DNA of 35,984 nucleotides from positions 7,358-43,341 of the forward strand of contig MFEY01000008.1 in the NCBI GenBank assembly GCA_001780035.1, given 5' to 3'. A model generated the notes under the pieces. It was given only the letters and a program-made list of their open reading frames with translations, was not told the origin of the DNA and did no database searches. Below are positions 17,399 through 25,061 of this stretch, piece by piece (position 1 is the first letter of the stretch; the number at the start of each line of letters is the position of its first letter). The translations under genes and the position numbers were made by a program. The stretch is from Candidatus Doudnabacteria bacterium RIFCSPHIGHO2_12_FULL_48_16 (GTDB lineage Bacteria; Patescibacteriota; Doudnabacteria; UBA920; O2-02-FULL-48-8).

Positions 17399-17525
17399 GA
17401 AATAGGCACAGAATCTAATTATAATCCTTTTTCGCGGCTTTGTCAACGCCTTTACCTAAATAATGGCCAATATTAGCCATTATTTGATCTGGAACCAGAT
17501 TATAAATTACAACAGAGTTTGGGAT

Positions 17526-17554
17526 TTGACACAAGTCCCATATTTTGTTAAGAT
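17526..17554 (+). promoter_or_regulatory. Promoter TTGACA-N17-TAAGAT for the infA/ribosomal protein operon
   Basis: Seen directly; predicted TSS about 17561. Confidence 0.65.
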
Positions 17555-17567
17555 TCTTAGGCAATTT

Positions 17568-17669
17568 ACCCCGTTAGAGATTAAATTTTTTATAACTGAC
17601 GGGCCGCCAAATTGGTTTAATTTAAATCAAAACACCGTTTTAGCTCTTAATACGGATCTCTAACGGGGT
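17568..17669. repeat. 102-bp element with perfect 14-bp terminal inverted repeats (copy A)
   Basis: ACCCCGTTAGAGAT ... ATCTCTAACGGGGT. Confidence 0.85.
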
Positions 17670-17682
17670 TTAGCCCACTCAT

Positions 17683-17931
17683 ATTCCTGGTACACAAGAC
17701 TTAGGGACGCAAAGCCCACAAAAGAACACCATAGAACTTGAAGGCAAAGTGATAGAAACTTTGCCCAACGCTGTTTTTCGTGTGCAGATTGAGTCCGGAC
17801 AGGTCATTTTGGCCCACATTGCGGGAAAATTGCGGGTGAACAAGATCAGAGTTTTGCCGGGTGACAAGGTTATTGTCGAAGTTACCCCGTATGATCTTAC
17901 GCGGGGACGAGTAATTCGTCGGCTCAGATAA
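17683..17931 (+). CDS. infA: Translation initiation factor IF-1 (start codon uncertain)
   Basis: [66 protein letters not shown]; frame open upstream to 17674 with no ATG/GTG/TTG. Confidence 0.85.
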   Translation: MPGTQDLGTQSPQKNTIELEGKVIETLPNAVFRVQIESGQVILAHIAGKLRVNKIRVLPGDKVIVEVTPYDLTRGRVIRRLR

Positions 17932-17956
17932 CAGTTAGCAAATACCAGATAACATC

Positions 17957-18070
17957 ATGAAAGTTCGCGCATCAGTCAAACCATTCTGCAAGAAGTGCAA
18001 AGTTGTCCGCCGCCGCGGCGTCATTTTTATTATCTGCGAGAATCCGAAGCATAAGCAAAGACAAGGGTAA
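17957..18070 (+). CDS. rpmJ: 50S ribosomal protein L36
   Basis: [37 protein letters not shown]; 37 aa, absent from the ORF track. Confidence 0.95.
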   Translation: MKVRASVKPFCKKCKVVRRRGVIFIICENPKHKQRQG

Positions 18071-18075
18071 TTAGG

Positions 18076-18131
18076 ACTCAATTGCGGATTACGGGTTAAC
18101 GAATTAAATCCGCAATTCGCAATCCGTAATA
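18076..18131. repeat. Imperfect inverted/tandem repeat of ATTGCGGATTACGG / CCGCAATTCGCAATCCGTAAT
   Basis: Seen directly in the rpmJ-rpsM spacer. Confidence 0.65.
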
Positions 18132-18150
18132 AATTAATCAATCAAGATTT

Positions 18151-18546
18151 ATGGCGTTAGTCAGAATTGCAGGGGTAACTCTCCCACAACAAAAAAGAAT
18201 TGAAGCGGCTCTGCCGTATATTTTTGGTGTGGGCTGGTCAGGTAGCAAGCGCATTTTGGCCGCGACCAAGATTGATCCCGGCAAACGCACTTCCGAACTG
18301 AGCGAATCCGAAGTCGCCAAGATCCGCGAATTTATCGAAAAGAACTATATGGTCGAAGGCGCACTCAAGCAGCAGATCGCCGGCAATATCAAGATTAAGA
18401 AAGAAATCGGCTCATACCAGGGGATCCGCCATATGCGCGGCTTACCGGTCCGTGGCCAGCGCACCAAAACCAATTCCCGAACCCGCCGCGGCAATGTCCG
18501 CAAGACTGCCGGTTCCGGCCGCAAGAACGCCAACGAAAAGACATAA
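18151..18546 (+). CDS. rpsM: 30S ribosomal protein S13
   Basis: MALVRIAGVTLPQQKRIEAALPYIFGVG...IRHMRGLPVRGQRTKTNSRTRRG. Confidence 0.97.
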   Translation: MALVRIAGVTLPQQKRIEAALPYIFGVGWSGSKRILAATKIDPGKRTSELSESEVAKIREFIEKNYMVEGALKQQIAGNIKIKKEIGSYQGIRHMRGLPVRGQRTKTNSRTRRGNVRKTAGSGRKNANEKT

Positions 18547-18564
18547 TAATTGGAATTAAGAAAC

Positions 18565-19002
18565 ATGAATCAAGAATCAGGCACAACTCAGGATAGCAAA
18601 GCCACAGCGGTAACAAACGCTGCGGCGCCGAAGCGGGCCAAAAAATCCAGGATTAAAGTTACCCGCGGACGGATTTATATCCAATCGAGCTACAACAATA
18701 CGATTATTACCGTGACTGATGTTGCGGGCAATGTCATTGGCTGGGGCTCGGCCGGCCGCACCGGATTTAAGGGCAGCAAGAAATCCACCCCGTATGCCGC
18801 GCAGAGAACCATGGAAGACGCTTTGATGCGATTAAAGGATTCCGGCCTGAAGGAAGTAGACGTGTTTTTAAAGGGCATCGGCACCGGCCGCGAATCGGCG
18901 ATCCGGGCCTTGCAAGGCAGCGGTTTTGAAATCCTGACCATTCAGGATCAGACTCCGATTCCGCATGGCGGCGTCCGGCCGAAGAAAGCAAGACGCGTCT
19001 AG
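18565..19002 (+). CDS. rpsK: 30S ribosomal protein S11
   Basis: GRIYIQSSYNNTIITVTDVAGNVIGWGSAG...PHGGVRPKKARRV. Confidence 0.97.
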   Translation: MNQESGTTQDSKATAVTNAAAPKRAKKSRIKVTRGRIYIQSSYNNTIITVTDVAGNVIGWGSAGRTGFKGSKKSTPYAAQRTMEDALMRLKDSGLKEVDVFLKGIGTGRESAIRALQGSGFEILTIQDQTPIPHGGVRPKKARRV

Positions 19003-19104
19003 CGTTATACGGCAGGGCTACGAGTATCGGCAAGGGTCTAACGTAAGACGTTAAACGCCTCACGATACGCGCCGCTCCGCCGAATAACTTTTAACTCATT
19101 TATT

Positions 19105-19713
19105 ATGGCAAGATATACAGGACCCAAAATCAGACTTTCGCGCAAATTCGGCACCGCTTTTACCAAAAAGGCCGAGAAGTATTTGGCCAAGCGAAATTAC
19201 CGGCCCGGCCAGCACGGACAAAATCCGCAGCGCGTATCGGAGTTCGGCATGCAACTGCGCGAAAAACAGAAGGCCAAAATCATTTACGGCTTAATGGAAC
19301 GGCAATTCCGCAAATATTATGAATCCGCCAGCAAGAAGGTCGGCGTGACCGGTGACGTGCTAATGCAGCTTTTGGAAATGCGCCTGGATAATGTCGTGTT
19401 CCGGTTGGGCTTTGCCCAAACCCGGCCCCAGGCCCGCCAGCTGGTCAGTCATGGATTTTTTCAGGTCAACGGCCAGAAGGTCAATATCCCGTCTTATCAG
19501 GTCAAAGTCGGCGACGTTGTCAGCGTGCGCGAAACCAAGCAGAAATCCCAATACATGAAAAACGCCGCGCCTGCCCTCTCTCAGGCCCAGCCGCCGGAAT
19601 GGGTGTCGCTGGATGCCAACGCCTGGTCCGGCAAGATTCTCTCCAAACCCAGCCGCGAACAGCTCGATGCCACCGTCAACACTCAGCTGATTGTCGAATA
19701 TTACTCCAGGTAA
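19105..19713 (+). CDS. rpsD: 30S ribosomal protein S4
   Basis: MARYTGPKIRLSRKFG...RLDNVVFRLGFAQTRPQARQLVSHGFFQVNG. Confidence 0.97.
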   Translation: MARYTGPKIRLSRKFGTAFTKKAEKYLAKRNYRPGQHGQNPQRVSEFGMQLREKQKAKIIYGLMERQFRKYYESASKKVGVTGDVLMQLLEMRLDNVVFRLGFAQTRPQARQLVSHGFFQVNGQKVNIPSYQVKVGDVVSVRETKQKSQYMKNAAPALSQAQPPEWVSLDANAWSGKILSKPSREQLDATVNTQLIVEYYSR

Positions 19714-19740
19714 AATAAAATTTAATTAATTTTAACGATT

Positions 19741-20670
19741 ATGGAAAATATCCAGCTCCCCAAAAAAGTCTCGTTTGAAGATTTAGGCGATCATAAATAC
19801 CGGGTCGTCATGGAACCGCTCTATCCCGGCTATGGCGTGACTTTGGGCAATTCGCTCCGCCGCGTTTTGCTGTCGTCTCTGCCTGGTGCTGCCGTGGTTG
19901 CGGTCAAGATCAAGGGCGTGGATCATGAATTTTCCACCGTGCCGAACGTCAAGGAAGACGTGATTGAAATTATTTTGAATCTAAAGCAGGTGCGCCTCAA
20001 ACTTCATTCCGACCAGCCGGTCAGACTGGAACTGAAGGTCAAGGGCGAAAAAGCCGTGACCGCCGGTGATTTTAAGAAAAACTCGGACGTGGAAATTATC
20101 AATTCGGATATGCATCTGGCCACCCTGGACGGCAAGTCCGCCGAACTGGAAATGGAAGTGGTCGTGCAAAAGGGCCGCGGTTATGTGCCGGTGGAACAGC
20201 GCGAAAACGAGAAACTGGAAATTGGCATGATTGCCGTGGACGCGATTTACAGCCCAGTCAGGCGCGTCAATTATGAAATCAATAATGTCCGTGTCGGCCA
20301 GATTACCAATTACGACGAACTGATTCTGGATTTGGAAACCGACGGCACCGTTTCCGGAGAAGATGCGATTGACCAAGCCTCTTCGATTCTAATGCAGCAC
20401 TTCGCCCTGTTGGCCAAGGAAACTCTGACCGCCAAGGAAGAAGTGCCGGTTTTGGACGTCGCGCACGAAGAAGGCATTAAGACTTCCGAAGAGGATGATT
20501 TGAAGTCTTTGGGATTGTCCAACCGTTCTTACAACGCGCTGCTTAAAAACGACATCAGCCGGGTTTCCCAACTCAAGGGCATGGATCGGGAACAGCTCAC
20601 CGCACTCGAAGGCCTGGGTGAGAAATCGATTGAAGAGATTGAAAAAGCCATTAGCGAAATGCAGAAATAA
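19741..20670 (+). CDS. rpoA: DNA-directed RNA polymerase subunit alpha
   Basis: EPLYPGYGVTLGNSLRRVLLSSLPGAAV...; alpha-CTD LGLSNRSYNALLKNDISRVSQL. Confidence 0.97.
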   Translation: MENIQLPKKVSFEDLGDHKYRVVMEPLYPGYGVTLGNSLRRVLLSSLPGAAVVAVKIKGVDHEFSTVPNVKEDVIEIILNLKQVRLKLHSDQPVRLELKVKGEKAVTAGDFKKNSDVEIINSDMHLATLDGKSAELEMEVVVQKGRGYVPVEQRENEKLEIGMIAVDAIYSPVRRVNYEINNVRVGQITNYDELILDLETDGTVSGEDAIDQASSILMQHFALLAKETLTAKEEVPVLDVAHEEGIKTSEEDDLKSLGLSNRSYNALLKNDISRVSQLKGMDREQLTALEGLGEKSIEEIEKAISEMQK

Positions 20671-20678
20671 TTGACCAC

Positions 20679-21053
20679 ATGAGGCATTTAAAGAAGAAGA
20701 AAATCGGCAAGGGACGGGATCACGCCAGGAAACTGGTGCGCTCTTTGGCTGCCTCCGCGATTGTTTACGAGAAAATCCAAACCACGGAAGCGAGAGCCAA
20801 GATTACCCGTTCGGTCGTGGAACGGCTGATTACCAAAGCCAAGTCCGCCATAGGCGGATCCGCCTTCGGCGGAAAAGACTCTTTACATCTCAAGCGCCAG
20901 ATTTTTGCTGCTCTGCCGGCCAATGCCGCGCGCAAAACCATCGAAGTTCTGGGGCCCCGTTTTAAAGACCGCAAGGGCGGCTACACTCGGATTGTCCGCT
21001 TGGGCAAAGCCAAAGACGGTATGCCGAAGGTTCAGTTGGAACTCTTAGATTAG
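20679..21053 (+). CDS. rplQ: 50S ribosomal protein L17
   Basis: MRHLKKKKIGKGRDHARKLVRSLAASAIVYEKIQTTEARAK...GGYTRIVRLGKAKDG. Confidence 0.95.
   Translation: MRHLKKKKIGKGRDHARKLVRSLAASAIVYEKIQTTEARAKITRSVVERLITKAKSAIGGSAFGGKDSLHLKRQIFAALPANAARKTIEVLGPRFKDRKGGYTRIVRLGKAKDGMPKVQLELLD
20844..20873. repeat. Two back-to-back 15-bp palindromes inside rplQ
   Basis: TCCGCCATAGGCGGA TCCGCCTTCGGCGGA. Confidence 0.85.
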
Positions 21054-21064
21054 AATCAAGAATC

Positions 21065-21484
21065 ATGAAAACATTCATTCCGAAAACCAAAGACACCAAG
21101 CGCTCCTGGTATGAAGCTGATGCCAGCCAGTTTACGCTGGGTCGCCTGGCTTCCAAAGTGGCAAGCATCCTGCGCGGCAAGCACAAGGTGACCTTTACCC
21201 CGCACATGGATCTGGGTGACTTTGTGGTTGTGAAGAATGCTGAGAAGGTCAGGTTTACCGGCCGCAAACTGGCCCAGAAAAAATACCATCGTTTTTCCGG
21301 CTACCCGGGCGGGCTCTACACCAAAACCCTGGCCAAGCGCATGGAAACGGAGCCGGAAAAAGTTATTCGGGACGCCGTCTACAATATGATTGACAAGAAT
21401 CGCCTGCGTAAGCACATTCTGCGCCGCTTAAAAGTGGTGACCGGCGAGAAGCACGAATTTCACGTGGAAAAGCAGATTAATTAA
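21065..21484 (+). CDS. rplM: 50S ribosomal protein L13
   Basis: WYEADASQFTLGRLASKVASILRGKHK...YHRFSGYPGGL. Confidence 0.96.
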   Translation: MKTFIPKTKDTKRSWYEADASQFTLGRLASKVASILRGKHKVTFTPHMDLGDFVVVKNAEKVRFTGRKLAQKKYHRFSGYPGGLYTKTLAKRMETEPEKVIRDAVYNMIDKNRLRKHILRRLKVVTGEKHEFHVEKQIN

Positions 21485-21493
21485 TTTTTAAAC

Positions 21494-22063
21494 ATGGAAG
21501 CAACCCCAAAAAAATTATCTCATAAGTCTGCGGTCGATAAACCGGCCAAAAAGCCCGCCGTCCGCAAACCGGCCGCACACAAGCCAGCGGCCGCCAAAAA
21601 ACCGGCGCATGTTGAATCAACGCCACCCGTTGAGCCGGAAGAAGCCGTAGCCGAAAAGCCGGCCCGGGTGCCCCATGGCAAAACTTTTTATGCCGTCGGT
21701 CGCCGCAAGACTTCGGTTGCCCAGGTTTTGACCCAATCGGGCAACGGCACAATCACGATCAACCAGCTGCCGTTTGAAAAATATTTTCAATCCGCGGAAC
21801 TCCAATATATTGCCAAGCAGGCTCTGGTCAGCTTGGGTCTGGAGAAGACTTTGAATGTCAAAGCTAAGCTCCAAGGCGGGGGCATCCATTCCCAGGCCGA
21901 ATCCTTCCGCCATGCCGTGGCGCGCTCCTTGATCAGTATGAATCCGGAATCCCGCCGCACACTCAAAAAACTCGGATTCCTAACCCGCGATCCGCGCGTC
22001 AAAGAACGCAAAAAACCGGGACTCAAGCGCGCCCGCCGCGCCCCGCAATTCAGCAAGCGTTAA
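21494..22063 (+). CDS. rpsI: 30S ribosomal protein S9 with Lys/Ala/Pro-rich N-terminal extension
   Basis: YAVGRRKTSVAQV...GGGIHSQAESFRHAVARSL...TRDPRVKERKKPGLKRARRAPQFSKR. Confidence 0.95.
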   Translation: MEATPKKLSHKSAVDKPAKKPAVRKPAAHKPAAAKKPAHVESTPPVEPEEAVAEKPARVPHGKTFYAVGRRKTSVAQVLTQSGNGTITINQLPFEKYFQSAELQYIAKQALVSLGLEKTLNVKAKLQGGGIHSQAESFRHAVARSLISMNPESRRTLKKLGFLTRDPRVKERKKPGLKRARRAPQFSKR

Positions 22064-22106
22064 ACAACGCTCGGACTTCGAAAAAATCCTCGCTACAGAA
22101 AATTAA

Positions 22107-22129
22107 AAACCGCCGAAAGGCGGTTTTTT
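22107..22129 (+). terminator. Terminator of the ribosomal protein operon
   Basis: AAACCGCCgaaaGGCGGTTTTTTG. Confidence 0.85.
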
Positions 22130-22186
22130 GACGCTCGGACAGGGTCGAATTCCCGAAAACTGCCGGTTGATTCTTATAATAAAAAA

Positions 22187-22232
22187 AGTCGCCGGGTCTT
22201 GATTGGAGGTCTCAAGACCGCGGCGCGGATGG
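22187..22232 (-). terminator. Intrinsic terminator (minus strand) for the 22.2-23.1 kb operon
   Basis: Minus strand: CGCCGcGGTCTTGagacctccaatCAAGACCCGGCGACTTTTTTT. Confidence 0.8.
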
Positions 22233-22238
22233 GGTGTG

Positions 22239-22517
22239 TCAGCTTTCGTAATCAACCGCCGGCCATGAGATCGGCCAGATTGCTGTCACGAGTTCGATGA
22301 TGGCAATGACGATCAGGCAGATCGCCCAGGTCAACATTACGTTTGCGAAATCGAGGATCGGGGCGGTGTGGTTGATCGTCGCGATCGTCGAATCGATTGG
22401 CCACGCGAGCAGGTTCACGATGGAGAGGGTGAAAGCGACCGCCAGCGCGATCCTTAATCCTTCCGGCGTGTGGTTTTTCTGTTCGAGCTCGTCCAGAACA
22501 CGTTCGGTAGAGGTCAT
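22239..22517 (-). CDS. Small membrane protein (92 aa, ~2 TM)
   Basis: MTSTERVLDELEQKNHTPEGLRIALAVAF...; SD AAGGAG and ATGA overlap with the upstream gene. Confidence 0.65.
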   Translation of the reverse strand: MTSTERVLDELEQKNHTPEGLRIALAVAFTLSIVNLLAWPIDSTIATINHTAPILDFANVMLTWAICLIVIAIIELVTAIWPISWPAVDYES

Positions 22518-23122
22518 GTCGTCTCCTTGCGGCCGATGCTCCTCACGGCCAGATATATGATCCAGGCCATTAAGATCGCGGTGCCGATGACCGACACCGT
22601 CATGTTGATGCGGATCAGAAAGTCGCCGCCGGTGATGTTCGCGTAGAGCATTAGCGGCTGGATACAGAGTGCCGCGAGGGCGAGCGCCAGGACGAGTTCG
22701 ACCCACGAGTTCAGGGGACGCTCATTGGTCTTGGCATTCCAGATCAGACGAAGAATCCGGGAATAGCCCGGACGGCGTTGTTCGAAATCCATGAGCCCCT
22801 CCTGACCGAGGCGAAGGCGGTTAGCCTCGGTTTCTGGTGACGGGATCGGGAGGAAGTCCGGCAGCACGCTTTCCGTCTGCCCGAACATCTGCCCGTCAAT
22901 GATCCAGGTATTACCCCCCTTGGGGTGCTTGCGGTGTTCAATTAGGCCGGCGTTGGCGAGCAGACGCAGGACGCGATCGGCTGCGACATGATCGGTTGTG
23001 CCGAGGACCCACTTCCAGTCGTCTTCCTCAGCCAGCGACTGGACTAGTTTCACTAAACGCGCGCGAGTACCAAGTTCGGGCACCGGCTCGAGTAAGGCCT
23101 GCTGTGCGGGTTGATTGGACAC
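22514..23122 (-). CDS. Membrane protein with N-terminal winged-helix-like region and C-terminal TM pair
   Basis: GTG start with SD GAGGAGG; VAADRVLRLLANAGLIEHRKHPKGGNTWII resembles wHTH; two hydrophobic segments. Confidence 0.65.
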   Translation of the reverse strand: MSNQPAQQALLEPVPELGTRARLVKLVQSLAEEDDWKWVLGTTDHVAADRVLRLLANAGLIEHRKHPKGGNTWIIDGQMFGQTESVLPDFLPIPSPETEANRLRLGQEGLMDFEQRRPGYSRILRLIWNAKTNERPLNSWVELVLALALAALCIQPLMLYANITGGDFLIRINMTVSVIGTAILMAWIIYLAVRSIGRKETT

Positions 23123-23206
23123 TTAGCTCCTCCTCTTGGGATGAATAATAGAGCATATACGTTTTTTGGGCAATTAGCTATAATAGGTCCATTGAGGAGG
23201 AATCTA

Positions 23207-23758
23207 ATGATCACTACGCTGTGCGTGCTGGCGTCGGTCGCAATCGGATTCTACTTGATGATGTACAGCCGGGAGCGCTGTTGGCTGGGGGCGTGGGAGC
23301 TTGCCGCCGTCATCGTCTATATTCCGGTGGCGCTGATCTTCGTCGAGAACTATCCGGATTATGACAAGAACCGTGGGCCGAAGGACACCGACAACCTCGT
23401 GCGTCATCAACTGTTCCGGATCGCTGTGCTGGGCTCCTGGTTCGGTTGGACCATGATTCTGCTGGCGCCGATAATGTATTTGCGCGGCCGTTGGGATTTT
23501 GTCTGGCCGGTATGGGGAACGTTCCTGATCTTTACAGCGGGTAGGCGCATGTTCGCTTACCGCGGAACATTTGGACCGAACCTGGCCGTCATGATGGTAG
23601 GATGTGCTTTCATGGGAGCAGGGGATAGCCAGGTTGCCAACAACTATTCAACTCTGGTCATCCTGGCCTTCGCCCTCGCCTGCTATTTATACGCTGACCG
23701 GGTTGACGCCGCATGGAAAGCCCGGATGAGACGCCATTATCAACCACCCACGCAGTGA
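23207..23758 (+). CDS. Multi-TM membrane protein of unknown function (183 aa)
   Basis: SD GAGGAGG 6 nt upstream of ATG 23207; TATAAT at 23168-23173; ~5-6 hydrophobic segments. Confidence 0.65.
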   Translation: MITTLCVLASVAIGFYLMMYSRERCWLGAWELAAVIVYIPVALIFVENYPDYDKNRGPKDTDNLVRHQLFRIAVLGSWFGWTMILLAPIMYLRGRWDFVWPVWGTFLIFTAGRRMFAYRGTFGPNLAVMMVGCAFMGAGDSQVANNYSTLVILAFALACYLYADRVDAAWKARMRRHYQPPTQ

Positions 23759-23772
23759 TCTTCCACGGCTCC

Positions 23773-23829
23773 CGCGAGCCGATACTGACTGGCGGGCTGG
23801 CCACCTTCGGGTGTCGGCTCGCTTTTTTA
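23773..23829 (+). terminator. Terminator after the 23.2 kb membrane protein
   Basis: CGAGCCGA...TCGGCTCGCTTTTTT. Confidence 0.65.
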
Positions 23830-23837
23830 AATAAAAC

Positions 23838-23873
23838 GAGGGTGAGCGCGCCTTGGCGCACTCACCCCAGAAC
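23838..23873 (-). terminator. Terminator (minus strand) for the 23.9-24.2 kb gene
   Basis: GGGTGAGTGCGCCaaggCGCGCTCACCC followed by TCGTTTTATTT on the minus strand. Confidence 0.6.
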
Positions 23874-23882
23874 TTGTAACCT

Positions 23883-24230
23883 TCAGGCCTTCTGCTCGAC
23901 GCGAGTCTTCTTTGATGATGACCTGCGGAAAGCCAGGAGACAGAGACCCCCGACAATGACACCGACGCCCAGCGCGAAGGCGTAGAGCCCGCCGATGGCC
24001 AGGATCGCAATGGCCACGACGCCGACGACTTCTCCGCTGAAGAGCTGGCTGTAGAGCCGGCGCCTCTGTTGTGGAGTCCGGCCACGGACGTCGCCGAGCC
24101 AGAAGAACAGGTATTTGACTTCCAGCCAGACGATCCCGGCCGCCGCGGGCATCCACGCATACGAGTGAAGGAAGGCGATCCAGCCGAAGTTAGAGAGCCA
24201 CGCCGGCAGCGGCAGAAACGGCAAACCCAT
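23883..24230 (-). CDS. Small membrane protein of unknown function (115 aa, ~3 TM)
   Basis: SD CAGGAGG before ATG 24230; hydrophobic segments; basic C-terminus. Confidence 0.65.
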   Translation of the reverse strand: MGLPFLPLPAWLSNFGWIAFLHSYAWMPAAAGIVWLEVKYLFFWLGDVRGRTPQQRRRLYSQLFSGEVVGVVAIAILAIGGLYAFALGVGVIVGGLCLLAFRRSSSKKTRVEQKA

Positions 24231-24326
24231 AGTTGATTCCTCCTGATTGCTGAATAATAGAATATATCTCTGGGCCAAGCAAGAGCAATGCTTGAAACAA
24301 AATCGCGGCCAATACGATAAAAGGTT

Positions 24327-25010
24327 ATGAAAAAAGGCTTAATCATTCCAATCAGTTTGGCTCTTTTGATGGTTCCGGCATTCATTTGGGCCCAGAATGC
24401 CAGCCAGTTTGCCGATCCGTGCCTAGTCAGGATTTACCACACCAACTTCATGCTGCCACAAGAGGGCGGAGCCGTTGTCAGCGGCCCCGAAGGCTTGTTT
24501 TTTGCCCGCACCTATCTGCCCGGTTGCGAACATTCAGCCGATGGTCTCCAGGTGGTCGCGCGCGGGAGTATTGCCGGCACCAGCACGAATAACGGATTTG
24601 TGGCGCCGGTAACCGGAGTGTCCAATGCCGGCTCCAGTATCGTCAATTTTTTCCTTGGCAATTCCTGTTTGGTCCCCGTTTACCACACAGATTTTTTGTT
24701 TCCCCCGGAAGGCGGTGTAATAATTCGCTCCGCTGATCAGTTATACTTTGTACCAACCTACCTACCGGAGTGCGCCCAGGCCGCGACAGCCGGCACGGTG
24801 GTCAAAAAAGCGGGGGACACGAATGCGGCGGTTATTCAGCCCACAGGAACCGGCGGCGGCCAGATCCTCAATCTGGCTTTGGGCGATCCTTGTCTGGTCC
24901 CCATCTATCACACCAACTTCCAGTTGCCGGCCGAGGGTGGTAAAATCACCCGGATTGGCAACCAGCAATATTTTGTGAGGACTTATCAGTCAGGATGCGA
25001 AAGGTACTAA
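24327..25010 (+). CDS. Secreted protein with three ~70-aa Cys-containing repeats
   Basis: Signal peptide MKKGLIIPISLALLMVPAFIWAQ; repeats DPCLVRIYHTNFMLPQEGG / NSCLVPVYHTDFLFPPEGG / DPCLVPIYHTNFQLPAEGG. Confidence 0.8.
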   Translation: MKKGLIIPISLALLMVPAFIWAQNASQFADPCLVRIYHTNFMLPQEGGAVVSGPEGLFFARTYLPGCEHSADGLQVVARGSIAGTSTNNGFVAPVTGVSNAGSSIVNFFLGNSCLVPVYHTDFLFPPEGGVIIRSADQLYFVPTYLPECAQAATAGTVVKKAGDTNAAVIQPTGTGGGQILNLALGDPCLVPIYHTNFQLPAEGGKITRIGNQQYFVRTYQSGCERY

Positions 25011-25061
25011 AAAATAATTAAATAAGCCCGGTCAACCGGGCAGAAAAAGAAGGAGCATTAT

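Noticed and set aside
17463-17663. 66-aa ORF upstream of infA
   Set aside because: Overlaps a hairpin, promoter and the 102-bp element; no coding signature.
24292-24318. Promoter TTGAAA-N15-TACGAT for the 24.3 kb secreted repeat protein
   Set aside because: Spacer too short and weak -10; not reported as a feature.
23687-24385. 232-aa minus-strand ORF spanning the 23.7-24.4 kb region
   Set aside because: Shadow frame. The SD-preceded gene 23883-24230 in another frame has coherent TM segments and its own terminator.
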